64,000 bases of DNA from Defluviitalea raffinosedens (GTDB lineage Bacteria; Bacillota; Clostridia; Lachnospirales; Defluviitaleaceae), in the NCBI RefSeq assembly GCF_016908775.1, contig NZ_JAFBEP010000001.1, forward strand, positions 310,001 through 374,000. The letters run 5' to 3'. Made by a program: the position numbers and the translations under genes. Numbering within the stretch: position 1 is the stretch's first letter; each line of letters begins with the position of its first letter. A model generated the notes under the pieces. The model ran no database searches and was not told where the DNA came from. It saw only the letters and a list, made by a program, of their open reading frames with translations. Positions 38,806-49,698 of this stretch are shown here, in pieces.

Positions 38806-41097
38806 TTATTCAACAGATATTTCTATTTCTCTTTCTTTAAAACGCTCGTTACATACCTTTACATGAATCTTTCCTTTTTGGCCTGTCGTTCTCACCCAAA
38901 AAGCTATGCTTCCACCAATAAGAGAAAGGCATTTAGGGCCAATAAGCTCTCCCTCTCCTGTCACTTCAACATAAATCCCATCTGTAATAAACGGCATGAG
39001 ATTACCGTATTGGTCCAAGGCTTTTACAACTACCCTTGTAACGTCCATATCCCCTGCGCAAAGAACAGAATCATCTGCTGCTACTTCTAATTGAGCAGGG
39101 ATAGGATTCCTTGAATATTTCTTACAGATCACTTCTTTTTCTCCAACATATCCAATAAACTTAGCATCTTCCCATTCCATGCCCCAATATCCTGTGAGTT
39201 CATCTACAATGACAGGGGGATGAGCTAATCCTGCAAACTTTTCCTTATTAGGATAAAATCTTCCTCTATATTCTTCTCCATAATAAAAGTCAATATAGTC
39301 ACAGTTTGTAAAAATTACAAGAGGAATAACGCCTCCTATGCTGCGCTCTCCCCTGGACCAGTAGGTTACAGGCTCTAATACCACTTCTTTAGTGGCATCT
39401 TTTTGGCTTTTATAGGCATAAGCTGCAAACTTGGGAAGTCTATACATATCCATGACACCATGGTAACAGATCTTATCTCCTGACCCGAAATCAGCGTGGG
39501 TATTATAATCAAAAGCACACCATCCTATAGCCCCGGATATATGCTCGTCTAAATGGGAAGCGTTCTGTACTCTTGCATGACGCAGAGCATGTTCCATAAC
39601 TCTCTCTTCCTGGTCATAACGTTTTGTTGGATACATATGTCCATTATATTCTGTAACCAGATAAGGAACGTAATAGTCTAATCCTGTTACCATTTTGGGT
39701 TCTCTTAAGGCCACTTCTTCTCCATCAGCGCCCATAGGTTGGTCATAGGTTTCAAAGTTCTTTACATTCTTTGCAAGGTATTTTCTGTATCCTCCGTCAT
39801 GGATAAAATCATTAATGGTATATACGTCTTCCAGAAGCTCACTGTTGGTTAAAAAGCGAACCCCTCCGGTTTGTCTTGTAGGATCTAGCTTTCTTGCCAA
39901 CTCATTGGTTTTTACATATAAGTCGTGATTATCCTGGGATTCATTAATGCGAACCCCCCACAGAATAATTGATGGATGGTTATGGTCCCTCCTAATCATT
40001 GCTTTAACATCTTCTAATACCTGCTCCTGCCAAGCCACATCACCTATATACTGCCACCCTGGTATTTCTTCAAATACTAAAAGTCCTATTTCATCACATC
40101 GGTCTAAAAAGTGCCTGGATTGAGGGTAGTGAGAAGTTCGGACAATGTTAAGTCCCAATTCATATTTTAAGATATCCGCATCTTTTTGCTGGGCTCTTTT
40201 TGGCATTGCATAGCCTACATATGGATAGGACTGATGTCTGTTAAGTCCCATCAGCTTAATCTTTCTGCCATTTAAGTAAAAGCCATCGGATTTAAAGACT
40301 GCCTCTCTAAAACCAAATCTCGTAGTATATGAATCTAATTCGTTATACCCTTTTAATATTTTTACCTCCAATTCATATAAATAAGGACGATCAATGTCCC
40401 ATAACTGAATATCCTGAAGGCCGTCCATCGAAAGGGTTGCAGAATCTTCGCTGAATGTTTTAGAAATCTTACTGATTTCCTTATCCTTATCTCTTAAAAT
40501 GCATACTGCTTCAATCACTTCATCTTTATTGCCTTTCTTGATTAGAGAAAGATCTACTTCTAATCTTTTTTCACTTTGAAGGACATCAAAGGCTTTCACA
40601 AACACATTTTCAATATTCGTACTTTCAGTAATGCGTAAATGTACTTCTCTATATATGCCTCCAAAAGTAAGATAATCTATAACTCCGCCAAAAGGTGGAA
40701 TATCTTCTCTTTCTGTGGAGTCTACCACAACAGTTAATACATTCTCCTCACCAAATTTGACTGCATCGGATAAATCAATTGTAAAAGGGGTATATCCTCC
40801 TTTATGTTCTCCTAGTTTAATCCCATTAAGATAAACTTGTGCATATGCCATTACACCTTCAAAATCAATATAAATGGCCTTTCCTTCATATTCTTTTGGT
40901 ATATTGAGCTTCCTTTTATAACAGGAAATAATCTGAAAACTTTTATCATCAAAATAGTTATACGGAAGTTCCACATTGGTGTGGGGAAGCCTTACTTCTT
41001 TAAAAATATTTAAGTCAATTTCATTGTCCGTAAGATAAGTTTCTTTATAATCCGGGGTATAGTACCAGTGATTGTTGATCCCTTTTACAATACTCAT
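38806..41097 (-). CDS. GH2 family glycosidase, beta-galactosidase-like
   Basis: A 763-aa GH2 enzyme. An N-terminal jelly-roll sugar-binding domain (~1-165; GVMAYAQVYLNGIKLGEHKGGYTPF), an immunoglobulin-like domain (~170-265) and a TIM barrel (~270-570) are followed by C-terminal beta domains. The acid/base Glu is in ILWGVRINESQD and the nucleophile Glu in YLVTEYNGHM. The barrel opens with RFGFREAVFKSDGFYLNGRKIKLMGLNRHQSYP. Beta-galactosidase is the commonest activity for this architecture, but beta-glucuronidase or beta-mannosidase cannot be excluded. No signal peptide, so it is cytoplasmic. It lies downstream of a LacI regulator. Confidence 0.85.
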   Translation of the reverse strand: MSIVKGINNHWYYTPDYKETYLTDNEIDLNIFKEVRLPHTNVELPYNYFDDKSFQIISCYKRKLNIPKEYEGKAIYIDFEGVMAYAQVYLNGIKLGEHKGGYTPFTIDLSDAVKFGEENVLTVVVDSTEREDIPPFGGVIDYLTFGGIYREVHLRITESTNIENVFVKAFDVLQSEKRLEVDLSLIKKGNKDEVIEAVCILRDKDKEISKISKTFSEDSATLSMDGLQDIQLWDIDRPYLYELEVKILKGYNELDSYTTRFGFREAVFKSDGFYLNGRKIKLMGLNRHQSYPYVGYAMPKRAQQKDADILKYELGLNIVRTSHYPQSRHFLDRCDEIGLLVFEEIPGWQYIGDVAWQEQVLEDVKAMIRRDHNHPSIILWGVRINESQDNHDLYVKTNELARKLDPTRQTGGVRFLTNSELLEDVYTINDFIHDGGYRKYLAKNVKNFETYDQPMGADGEEVALREPKMVTGLDYYVPYLVTEYNGHMYPTKRYDQEERVMEHALRHARVQNASHLDEHISGAIGWCAFDYNTHADFGSGDKICYHGVMDMYRLPKFAAYAYKSQKDATKEVVLEPVTYWSRGERSIGGVIPLVIFTNCDYIDFYYGEEYRGRFYPNKEKFAGLAHPPVIVDELTGYWGMEWEDAKFIGYVGEKEVICKKYSRNPIPAQLEVAADDSVLCAGDMDVTRVVVKALDQYGNLMPFITDGIYVEVTGEGELIGPKCLSLIGGSIAFWVRTTGQKGKIHVKVCNERFKEREIEISVE

Positions 41098-41112
41098 TTT
41101 TTCCCTCCTGAT

Positions 41113-41157
41113 ATTTAAGTAAAATAATCAGTTTTTACAGTATTATTTTACTTAAAT
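41113..41157. promoter_or_regulatory. inverted-repeat operator before the GH2 gene
   Basis: A perfect 16-bp inverted repeat, atttaagtaaaataat (41113-41128) and its complement (41142-41157), with a 13-bp spacer, sits 16 bp upstream of the GH2 start. Similar TTTTACTNAA sequences occur before the LacI gene (42284-42305) and the chemoreceptor (44980-44992). It is a likely binding site for the adjacent LacI protein. Confidence 0.65.
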
Positions 41158-41220
41158 TTTACCTTGCTCAAAAAATATTGTCAATGAACTTTGGGATAAT
41201 TTTAGTCAGTTTTAGTAATA

Positions 41221-42305
<1,085 letters not shown>

Positions 42306-42377
42306 AGAATCATCAAAGATCAAGTATCTGCTATCTGTGGTTTTGCTGACTTAGGAATAATCCTGATATCGGAAGGC

Positions 42378-42423
42378 TTTTTATTGTATAGGAAATCCAA
42401 AAAGATTTCCTATACAATAAAAA
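42378..42423. repeat. dispersed palindromic element, copy 5
   Basis: TTTTTATTGTATAGGAAAT and complementary arm around a short A-rich loop, merging with the U-tract of the chemoreceptor terminator. Confidence 0.88.
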
Positions 42424-42447
42424 AACTAGGGAATAAACTTCCCTAGC
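42419..42447 (-). terminator. chemoreceptor terminator
   Basis: On the minus strand CTAGGGAA pairs with TTCCCTAG, followed by TTTTTT shared with palindromic copy 5. Confidence 0.8.
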
Positions 42448-42510
42448 TTCCTGGCTAAACATTTTAATTATTTAGAACCTAAAATATAATTCCAATCGTT
42501 TTTAAAATAA

Positions 42511-44622
42511 TTATATCTCAAATCTGGACACTCTTTCTTTTAACCCTTCGATGACCTGGTTTAGCTTTCCTGCCAACATAGACAGGTGCTCTGAAAAACT
42601 GGCCTGTTCCTGGCTGGTTGCAGTAACCTCTTCAATAGAGGCTGCGTTTTCTTCAACAATTTTTGCAATATATCCAATGGCTTTTGTAGTCTCTTCTTTT
42701 TGGCCTTCTATTTCTATGATGGCTCGATTAATATTTTCTATTTGCTCAATGACTTTTCCCATAGATGCTGCCATCTCTCTAAAATTATTGTCTGTCTCAT
42801 GGACAATCCTGCTTTGTTCTTCAAAGATCTGATCTGAAGTTTCAACCATGGCTACGGTTTCTTTAACTTCTTGCTGTATTCTGGAAATAATTTGGCTGAT
42901 CATACCCGTTGCATCTTTTGAATGGAGGGCTAACTTTCTGATTTCATCAGCAACTACTGCAAACCCTTTCCCAGCTGCTCCTGCTCTTGCTGCTTCTATG
43001 GCTGCGTTTAAAGCAAGCAAGTTTGTCTGTTCACTGATATCTTCGATCACCTGAATCACTTTAATGATTTCTTTTGCTTCTTCATCCAGCTTTTTAATTT
43101 CTTCATTTATGGCTCGGGTGGATTCTACAGCAATCTTTGATTTTTCATTCAATTTCCCCACTGTATGGGCTGCATGATCCCTTGATACTTCTGTTCTGCC
43201 GATCATTTCCATGGCCATTTCAATTCTTTTTGTAACCTGATTAATGTTTTTGGCCAGACGTTCCATTAATTCATAGCCATGTTCTGTCTGTTTTGCCTGC
43301 TCAGTAGATCCTTGTGCCAGTTCACTGATCGTTGCTGATACCTGAGAAGCCGCTATTGCCGATTTCTCCGATGAAGTTTTCATAACATCTGCATTTTCTT
43401 CTACTTGAGCGACTGCATAATTTACTTCATTGATTAAATTCCTGATATTTTCGATCATTTTATTAAAGCTTTGAGCCAACTTACCTATTTCATTTTTGCT
43501 ATTGATATTGGAGGAGACTGTTAAATCCCCATTCTCTGCTTTTGACATTAACTTCATGATATGTTTTAAAGGTTTGGATATACTAAAAGAAATTAAACTT
43601 CCAACCACCACAGATAAAATAATGCACAGGACAACGATCACTACGATCCCTCTTCTTGTACTATTCATTTCTGACATCAAAGAGGCGATTGGTTCTGTTG
43701 TAACAGCCTTCCATCCATTGGAAGCTGTCGCAAAACTAATCAAATCACCATTAAGAGTAATATTGCCTGATGACTCTTCCCCGTAAATATAAGTCAGGAA
43801 CTCATCTTCATTTTTTATACCTAAATTTTCTTGATTCAAATGTCCGATAATGACTTGATTTTCATTTAATATATACACTTGGGCATTTTGGTCTAATTCC
43901 ATATTTTCCAATACTGAATTGATATATTTACTATTAATGGATATAATAATTAATCCTATCTCCTTCATGGTTTGAGGAGATCTCATGGTTCTTACAAAGT
44001 ATATATTTTGATAGGAATCATTGAACCCTGTAATCCATGAGGCTTCTTCTTGAGAATTATCTAAAATCTCCTTAAACATGTTGTAATATTCTATCTGCTT
44101 ATCATAATTCTGACCTTTATATAATATAGAATCCGAACCAGCCCCTATTCTGGTACCATCTTCTTTGTATATGTATATTCCTGATATACCACTATTGGTA
44201 TTAACTATGGATAATATCGTAGATTCAACTTTATTAATCTCTTGTAATTGATCATAATCCATTACATCTTGTTTCTTTTGCTCGATTATTTTTGTAATCT
44301 CTTTATTTGAAATCAGCATCATAGAAGCCCGTTCTACTTCTTCTATTTTATAATCAATATTCAAGATCAACTGATCAATCATCTGTTTTGAATAAAAACC
44401 AACTTTACCTTCCACAGTGTTTTCTGCATTATAATACGAAAACATACCTACTACACTTAAGGGTATAATGCTTAGGATCATAAAAGATACAATGAGTTTC
44501 TTGGCTATCCCGACATTGCGTATTCTGCCAAGCAAAGATTTAAGCCATTTGTTATACTGTCTCCCCTTTGCAGACTCAAACTTAGGCTTAAAGTTCAGCA
44601 CTGGCTTCATTGTTTTTTCCAT
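42511..44622 (-). CDS. methyl-accepting chemotaxis protein (dCache type)
   Basis: A 703-aa chemoreceptor with a long basic N terminus, TM1 (~38-62), an extracytoplasmic dCache-like sensor (~65-310), TM2 (~315-340), HAMP ([24 protein letters not shown]) and the signalling domain with [39 protein letters not shown] start at the ATG at 44622 (MEKTMKPV), with GAGGGGG about six bases upstream. It lies upstream of a LacI regulator and GH2 glycosidase and shares a TTTTACTTAAAT sequence with them, which hints at sugar-linked chemotaxis (weak inference). Confidence 0.9.
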   Translation of the reverse strand: MEKTMKPVLNFKPKFESAKGRQYNKWLKSLLGRIRNVGIAKKLIVSFMILSIIPLSVVGMFSYYNAENTVEGKVGFYSKQMIDQLILNIDYKIEEVERASMMLISNKEITKIIEQKKQDVMDYDQLQEINKVESTILSIVNTNSGISGIYIYKEDGTRIGAGSDSILYKGQNYDKQIEYYNMFKEILDNSQEEASWITGFNDSYQNIYFVRTMRSPQTMKEIGLIIISINSKYINSVLENMELDQNAQVYILNENQVIIGHLNQENLGIKNEDEFLTYIYGEESSGNITLNGDLISFATASNGWKAVTTEPIASLMSEMNSTRRGIVVIVVLCIILSVVVGSLISFSISKPLKHIMKLMSKAENGDLTVSSNINSKNEIGKLAQSFNKMIENIRNLINEVNYAVAQVEENADVMKTSSEKSAIAASQVSATISELAQGSTEQAKQTEHGYELMERLAKNINQVTKRIEMAMEMIGRTEVSRDHAAHTVGKLNEKSKIAVESTRAINEEIKKLDEEAKEIIKVIQVIEDISEQTNLLALNAAIEAARAGAAGKGFAVVADEIRKLALHSKDATGMISQIISRIQQEVKETVAMVETSDQIFEEQSRIVHETDNNFREMAASMGKVIEQIENINRAIIEIEGQKEETTKAIGYIAKIVEENAASIEEVTATSQEQASFSEHLSMLAGKLNQVIEGLKERVSRFEI

Positions 44623-44637
44623 ACTTTTCCCCCTCAT

Positions 44638-45060
44638 CAGTAAACATATTAATACTATATTTATAAATAAATATAGCAGGTTCTTATATATTTAGTTTTC
44701 AAACCCAAATAATTCTCACCTCTTTTTCTGATTGAACTAGATTATATTCTTTTTTATTTTAAATGCCTTAGTATTTTCCTTTTTTTTAAAAGAGAATTTC
44801 AATTCTCCACTCCATAAAAGTAGAGTTTCAAAGTCGTTTTCAGATCGGTCCTCCTTCCACATTCATAATAACAGCTTTACAATACTAAATACTGGTTATA
44901 AAAAATATGATCTATATTTATTTAGAATAATGTAGATAATTGTTTCAAATTCTAAATAATTTAAATCATCTTAAAATCTATTTTACTTAAATATTCATTA
45001 TATTTCAATAACAAACTCTTTAAAGTAAAAAAATTCCATCCTATTATTTTAAAATAGATA
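44638..45060. other. AT-rich intergenic region upstream of the second chemoreceptor
   Basis: No gene is evident. On the minus strand it contains a hairpin GAGAATT/AATTCTC followed by TTTT (44807-44792) with another small stem just before it, possibly a leader or terminator, and the LacI-operator-like attttacttaaat at 44980-44992. No known riboswitch consensus was recognised. Confidence 0.5.
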
Positions 45061-45069
45061 TGAAGACTT

Positions 45070-45116
45070 TCTATTTCATAGGAAATCCGGAAGAATTTCC
45101 TATACAATAAAAATAG
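45070..45116. repeat. dispersed palindromic element, copy 6 (left arm decayed)
   Basis: Right arm AATTTCCTATACAATAAAAA is intact; the left arm reads CTATTTCATAGGAAATCC, with substitutions. It abuts the U-tract of the aldo/keto reductase terminator. Confidence 0.8.
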
Positions 45117-45145
45117 CAGGAATAAAAAATACTTTTTATTCCTGC
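45112..45145 (-). terminator. aldo/keto reductase terminator
   Basis: agcaggaataaaaa pairs with ttttattcctgct; on the minus strand it runs into TTTTATTG of palindromic copy 6. Confidence 0.8.
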
Positions 45146-45160
45146 TTCATCATAAGATCT

Positions 45161-45994
45161 TTAAAACTTATTATGCAGATAAACATCATCCGGATCGGTA
45201 CCAACTCTTTCTCCAGTGTTGAGCTCTGCAATTCTTTCCATGTCTTCTTTTGATATTTCAAAATCAAAGATATCCGAATTTTCCTTAATTCTTTCAGGAG
45301 TAACAGACTTAGGTATCGTCACCACGCCTGTTTGAAGATCCCATCTAAGTGCAATTTGTGAAATCGTTTTATTGTACTTCTCTGATAGTTCTTTCATAAG
45401 AGGAATATCAAAGATTTTTCCCTGCATTAAAGGTCCCCAGGCTTCCAGCTGGATATTATGTTTCTTACAAAATTCCAACAAATCAGTCTGCTGGAGTCGT
45501 GGATGATATTCTACCTGGTTAACCATCGGTACAATTTCACAGGATTCCATAAGTTCTTCTAAATGATAAACTTTAAAATTGCTAACACCTATAGCCCTTA
45601 CTCTTTTTTCCTTATAAAGCTTTTCCAGTGCTCTCCAGGTTTCTTTATTAAGAGGCTTTGGCCAATGAATTAAATATAAATCCAGATAATTTGTATCCAG
45701 TCTCTTTAAGGATGCTTCAAAAGCTCTTAAAGTTGAATCATATCCCTGGTCTGAGTTCCAAACTTTACTGGTTAAAAATATTTCCTCTCTTTTTACGCCG
45801 CTATTCTTCATGGCTCTTCCTACACTTTCTTCGTTTCCATAAACTGCAGCGGTATCAATATGTCTATATCCCACTTTCAAAGCCTCTAAAACAGAATTTT
45901 CTACCTGTCCTTCTTCTGTGATCTTGAATGTCCCAAAACCAAGCCACGGCATTTTAACTCCATTATGTAGAGTTGTTGCACTGTTGATATTCAT
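45161..45994 (-). CDS. aldo/keto reductase
   Basis: A 277-aa NADPH-dependent AKR of the 2,5-diketo-gluconate reductase/YvgN-like group. The catalytic tetrad is visible: Asp and Tyr in HIDTAAVYGNEESVG, Lys in FLTSKVWN, His in LYLIHWPKP. The cofactor-binding VTIPKSVTPERIKEN is present near the C terminus. AAGGAGG precedes either a GTG at 45997 or the ATG at 45994; I take the ATG. Physiological substrate unknown; probable detoxification of aldehydes or sugar metabolism. It is monocistronic. Confidence 0.9.
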   Translation of the reverse strand: MNINSATTLHNGVKMPWLGFGTFKITEEGQVENSVLEALKVGYRHIDTAAVYGNEESVGRAMKNSGVKREEIFLTSKVWNSDQGYDSTLRAFEASLKRLDTNYLDLYLIHWPKPLNKETWRALEKLYKEKRVRAIGVSNFKVYHLEELMESCEIVPMVNQVEYHPRLQQTDLLEFCKKHNIQLEAWGPLMQGKIFDIPLMKELSEKYNKTISQIALRWDLQTGVVTIPKSVTPERIKENSDIFDFEISKEDMERIAELNTGERVGTDPDDVYLHNKF

Positions 45995-46102
45995 CACAAA
46001 AACTCCTCCTTTGTAACAGTTTTATATTTTAACATCTGTTATATATATTATATTCAAATTACTTTGTTTCATCATCATTTTTAGTTAAAATTCTTTGAAA
46101 AA

Positions 46103-46231
46103 GAGTTTCGCCTCAAAACTCTAGCGCCGAGTGCGGTCGCCAAAGCCGACAAAATACAACATGCGCAAGTTTCATCCTGCCTGGAAATTTTTTGCTATAG
46201 GAAATTCTTAAGTATTTCATATACCAAAAAA
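46103..46231. repeat. composite repeat (decayed palindromic copy 7 plus conserved ~90-bp segment)
   Basis: Second example of the composite element at 30940-31072. It has gagtttcgcc.tcaaaactc at 46103-46121, agccgacaaaat at 46144-46155 (same 41-bp offset as in the other copy), catcctgcc near 46173, then a diverged palindrome ctataggaaattcttaag... at 46194-46225. It abuts the DUF1858 gene terminator. Confidence 0.82.
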
Positions 46232-46260
46232 CCTCCAAGCTTTTAGCCTGAAGGTTTTTT
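46226..46260 (-). terminator. terminator of the DUF1858 gene
   Basis: On the minus strand AAACCTTCAGGCT pairs (imperfectly) with AGCTTGGAGGTTT, followed by TTTTTT and then palindromic copy 7. Confidence 0.82.
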
Positions 46261-46264
46261 ATTT

Positions 46265-46474
46265 TTATTCTTTACTTGCTAAATAAGCATTCATTTTTTC
46301 TACTACTTCATCTACATTAAGACCGTGAACCATTCCTGCTTCTTCTAAGGTTTCTCCCTGAGAGGAAGGACATCCAACACAGTGCATTCCTGCTTCCATC
46401 AAAATAGGAATAAGATTGCGGTCAACGGCAATGATATCTGCTATAATCATGTCCTTTGTGATCTTAGCTGCCAT
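46265..46474 (-). CDS. DUF1858-domain protein
   Basis: A 69-aa small protein of the DUF1858 (ScdA N-terminal-like/hybrid-cluster-associated) family. Conserved elements: ITKDMIIADIIAVDRNLIPILMEAGMHC and a CVGCPSS cysteine pair. The start at 46474 has GGAGG upstream; the in-frame extension to 46516 lacks one. Such proteins are annotated as disulfide oxidoreductase-like and are suspected of binding metal or clusters, but the function is unknown. It is monocistronic with its own terminator. Confidence 0.85.
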   Translation of the reverse strand: MAAKITKDMIIADIIAVDRNLIPILMEAGMHCVGCPSSQGETLEEAGMVHGLNVDEVVEKMNAYLASKE

Positions 46475-46575
46475 GATATTTCCTCCTTTATATAAACAAT
46501 AAGTAATCTGTAACATTTTTATTATAGCCCAATAATAGGATATAATGCAATAACCAAAATATGTGTCGGCTCTCT

Positions 46576-48213
46576 CTACATTTGAGCCGCATTCATAAGC
46601 TTTGGAACCACTTGCTTCTTTCTTGATAATACACCTGGTAAGAATATGCTGTCTTCTTTACTATTTAGACCAAATGCCCGTGTCACCAATTCTTTTCCCG
46701 AACCTATCGCGATCAGTTCTGTTCCGCCTAGTAACAGATCTGTTACCATTAAAAGCACCAAATCATAATTTTGCGTTTCGCAAAGCTTATACATCATAGC
46801 TTTTATATCTGGAATTAAATTAAACAAGCCCTTAAAATCAGCCGTATTAATTTGGGAAATGGCCACATTGTATTTACCGAATACAAATTTTTTCATATCG
46901 GTATAGTAAAGTTGTTCTGCAGTCTTTCCTTCTAAGGAAGTACCGGCAACAATAAGGGACATACCGTACTTTTCTATATCTACACCGGCAAGTTTAGCGA
47001 GGTACTCAGCTTGTTTTTTATCTTCCTCCATACAGGTTGGAGACTTAAAGATCAGAGTATCAGACAGGATCGCACTTAGCATAAGTCCTGCCATCTGAGG
47101 GGTTGGCTCTATATGATTTTCCCGATACATTTTTGAAACGATTGTAGCAGTACATCCTACCGGTTCTGCCCTAAAGTACAAAGGCGCCATAGTATGGATA
47201 TCTGCGACTCTGTGGTGATCGATGATTTCTAATATCGTAGCCTTTTCCAAACCTTTTATGGATTGCCCTTTTTCATTATGGTCCACCAAGATGACATGTT
47301 TTCTGTTAAAGTCGATCAAATGCCTTCTTGAGACTATCCCCTTCACTTTTCCTTTGGCATCTACAACAGGAAAACTTCTATGGGTGGAGCTTTGCATAAT
47401 CTCTTTAATTTCATCTACATAATCATCCATCTGAAAATACACCAGATTATGCTTTCGCATAATGGCAGATACAGGGATACTCTGATTGATTAATTTTATT
47501 GTTTTAAAAAAACTGTGAGGCACCTTGACTACTGCACAGCTTAAGTCTTCTCCAAGATCAAGGGATAGGTTAAAATCTTTATCCCCAGCTACAATAATAC
47601 ATCCTGCCCCGGCATTTTTTACTTTTTCCTGTATATCTTTATCACAGCCTATAATTAAAATATCGCCTCTAGAAAGCTTTTGACCTTTTAATAAAGTAGA
47701 ATCCGTATAAATACTTCCTTCTACATATTCATAAGGGTATCTCCCTCCTAAAATTTCTCCGTCCAAAACCTTAATGAGATTAGAAAATCTGGTTTTATTA
47801 TTCTTTATTGCCATCTCGTCCGAAAATTCCATATAAGATGCCGCAATATCTTTAAGAGATACAATCCCATTCAATCGGTCTTCTTCGTCCACTACAGGAA
47901 TCATATTTCTTTCTACTTTTTTCATCAAATCCCATACGGATTTAATTGAATCATCTCTATGTACTACATAGGGCTTATAGAAATTTAAGTCTGCTACCTG
48001 AGGTTCTACATCAGAAAGCAGGGGCGGTGGAGCTGCTTTAAAAAAATTTAAAGCAAATTCAGTTTCTTTATTAATATTCCCTAAGCGAACCGCTTGAACA
48101 TTTCTAAAACCCAGCTCCCGTTTTAAATGGGCGTAGGCAATGGCTGAGCAAATAGAGTCGGTATCTGGATTTTGATGTCCGAAAATGAAAATCGGTTTAT
48201 CCACATCATTCAC
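46576..48213 (-). CDS. CBS/DRTGG-domain manganese-dependent inorganic pyrophosphatase
   Basis: A 545-aa family II pyrophosphatase hydrolysing PPi. The DHH catalytic domain is split: FGHQNPDTDSICSAIAYAHL at ~10-29, then a CBS domain (~70-125), a DRTGG domain (~135-245), a second CBS (~250-305), and the remainder of DHH/DHHA2 (VDHNEKGQSI, EIIDHHRVADIHT, then the C-terminal RK motif in LSRKKQVVPKL). CBS-PPases of Clostridia and Desulfitobacteria are regulated by adenine nucleotides and diadenosine polyphosphates. The start is a GTG overlapping the GntR stop by 4 bp, so the two genes are translationally coupled. Confidence 0.92.
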   Translation of the reverse strand: MNDVDKPIFIFGHQNPDTDSICSAIAYAHLKRELGFRNVQAVRLGNINKETEFALNFFKAAPPPLLSDVEPQVADLNFYKPYVVHRDDSIKSVWDLMKKVERNMIPVVDEEDRLNGIVSLKDIAASYMEFSDEMAIKNNKTRFSNLIKVLDGEILGGRYPYEYVEGSIYTDSTLLKGQKLSRGDILIIGCDKDIQEKVKNAGAGCIIVAGDKDFNLSLDLGEDLSCAVVKVPHSFFKTIKLINQSIPVSAIMRKHNLVYFQMDDYVDEIKEIMQSSTHRSFPVVDAKGKVKGIVSRRHLIDFNRKHVILVDHNEKGQSIKGLEKATILEIIDHHRVADIHTMAPLYFRAEPVGCTATIVSKMYRENHIEPTPQMAGLMLSAILSDTLIFKSPTCMEEDKKQAEYLAKLAGVDIEKYGMSLIVAGTSLEGKTAEQLYYTDMKKFVFGKYNVAISQINTADFKGLFNLIPDIKAMMYKLCETQNYDLVLLMVTDLLLGGTELIAIGSGKELVTRAFGLNSKEDSIFLPGVLSRKKQVVPKLMNAAQM

Positions 48214-48947
48214 CGTCCCATCATTCTCCTGTATATATTGACTTGATATGTATATACGTCCGAACGATAATAAGATGTTTCATAAAATAATTTTATATCT
48301 TCTTCTGTTCTTGTAACCCCTTCTATCTTTAGCAAAGGAATGGCTTTACCAGACTCAAAAATTTTCATCATCATTTTGTCGGAAATCAGCGCTTCAATGG
48401 TTAAAAAAGTTGATTCAATATTATGGTTATAATTCTCTTTTAAGATCTTGTATAACGAAAGCGTTCCCAAATCATACTGATCTAACCCTTCACAATATTT
48501 TGTGGGTATGTAAACGGTCTCAAGAGCAGCAGGTATGGAATCTGCAAAACGCAGGCGCTTGATTTTATAAAAGGTCTGTTCTTCTTTCTCATCCAACATC
48601 TTGCTGATATTTTTTAGATTTCGTACCACTGAAAATTCCAAAACTTTGGTAGTTGGCGTATAACCCTGAGCTTTTAGGGTCTCTGTAAAACTCATCATAT
48701 TTTCTTGTAAAAAACGAGGAGAGGATACAAAAGTTCCTCTTCCCTTTTCTCTATATAATTTCCCTTCTTTAACCAATTCATTGATGGCTTGTCGTGTAGT
48801 CATCCGGCTAATGCCATAGGTTTCACTTAATTGCCTTTCTGAAGGGATCATTTGATTCGGCTGAAAAATGCCTTCTTCTATTTGCTTTTCTATGATGGTT
48901 TTTAACTGTATATAATAAGGCAGAGGATTACTCTTATCAATTTTCAA
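48210..48947 (-). CDS. GntR/HutC-family regulator (UTRA domain)
   Basis: A 245-aa regulator with an N-terminal winged helix (PLPYYIQLKTIIEKQIEEG, then SERQLSETYGISRMTTRQAI, ~10-75) and a UTRA effector domain (~90-240). It resembles NagR/YvoA, which senses GlcN6P/GlcNAc6P, but no nag genes adjoin it. The start is a TTG at 48947 with GGAGG upstream. Its stop overlaps the pyrophosphatase start by 4 bp. An effector related to sugar phosphates is possible but not shown by the sequence. Confidence 0.87.
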   Translation of the reverse strand: MKIDKSNPLPYYIQLKTIIEKQIEEGIFQPNQMIPSERQLSETYGISRMTTRQAINELVKEGKLYREKGRGTFVSSPRFLQENMMSFTETLKAQGYTPTTKVLEFSVVRNLKNISKMLDEKEEQTFYKIKRLRFADSIPAALETVYIPTKYCEGLDQYDLGTLSLYKILKENYNHNIESTFLTIEALISDKMMMKIFESGKAIPLLKIEGVTRTEEDIKLFYETSYYRSDVYTYQVNIYRRMMGR

Positions 48948-49011
48948 ACTATCACCTCCATTTCTCATTATTCTAACATTCCCTTATACAAGATTCAAAC
49001 AGTTTTTATAC

Positions 49012-49698
49012 TTAAACCTGCATTAAATAATGAAAGATTTCCTGGCAGACATCTTCTTTTTCTTCCCCGTCAAATATAAAGTGATTCGCATTTCTATAGT
49101 ATATTTTCTTTTTCCATGGAGAAGCCGAGCGGCAAAAAAGATAATCGGCACTCTTCCATCGGACAGCTTCATCTTTTAATCCCTGAATAACAAGAAGAGG
49201 CGTTTTGATCTTTTCTACTAAAGGGATGCATTCACTAAGCCCCAAACTTAAGTGAATAGCTCCCCAAAAAGGTGTCTCATTAATCACGCGATAATAGTAT
49301 TTTAGAGGATCATAACTTCTTTTTCGAATACATCTTTTAATATTCCCCAGGACCTTCCTAATATCTGCACAATAGATTGGTGTATTCACCGTCGCCAGTA
49401 CATCTGCACCATAATTACAAGTAAGATAAAGTGCAACCAGCCCTCCCATGGAAAAACCAATGATTGCAACTCTTTTAAAGTTTTGCTTTAAATGTATGAA
49501 TTCTTTTTCTGCATTGGAGATCCAGTCTCTCCATGTGGTTGTATTCCATTCTTTTTTAGTCCCTTTTATTCCTGCTAAAGTGGGAGATATGGTATAAATT
49601 CCCCTATCTTTTAAATAATCTGACAATATTTTAACATCTTTGGAGCAACTGTTAAATCCATGAAGTACAAGGACTGCCATATCATTTGCTTTAATCAT
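49012..49698 (-). CDS. alpha/beta hydrolase, carboxylesterase-like
   Basis: A 228-aa alpha/beta-fold hydrolase similar to small monoacylglycerol lipase/Est30-type carboxylesterases. The oxyanion region is VLVLHGFNSCSKDV (~10-23), the nucleophile elbow is IIGFSMGGLVALYL (Ser of GFSMGG), the acid lies near VIQGLKDEAV and the His in YYRNANHFIFDGEE. It lies 64 bp upstream of the GntR gene on the same strand and may share its transcript. Substrate unknown. Confidence 0.87.
   Translation of the reverse strand: MIKANDMAVLVLHGFNSCSKDVKILSDYLKDRGIYTISPTLAGIKGTKKEWNTTTWRDWISNAEKEFIHLKQNFKRVAIIGFSMGGLVALYLTCNYGADVLATVNTPIYCADIRKVLGNIKRCIRKRSYDPLKYYYRVINETPFWGAIHLSLGLSECIPLVEKIKTPLLVIQGLKDEAVRWKSADYLFCRSASPWKKKIYYRNANHFIFDGEEKEDVCQEIFHYLMQV

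Noticed and set aside
38776-39090. 104-aa plus-strand frame downstream of mecA
   Set aside because: It begins past the mecA terminator and lies antisense to the GH2 3' end; no ribosome binding site or recognisable domain.
44640-44720. Sigma-D flagellar promoter for the second chemoreceptor (TAAA ... GCTATAT)
   Set aside because: Spacing is about 13 instead of 15-16 and the GCCGATAA core is poorly matched.
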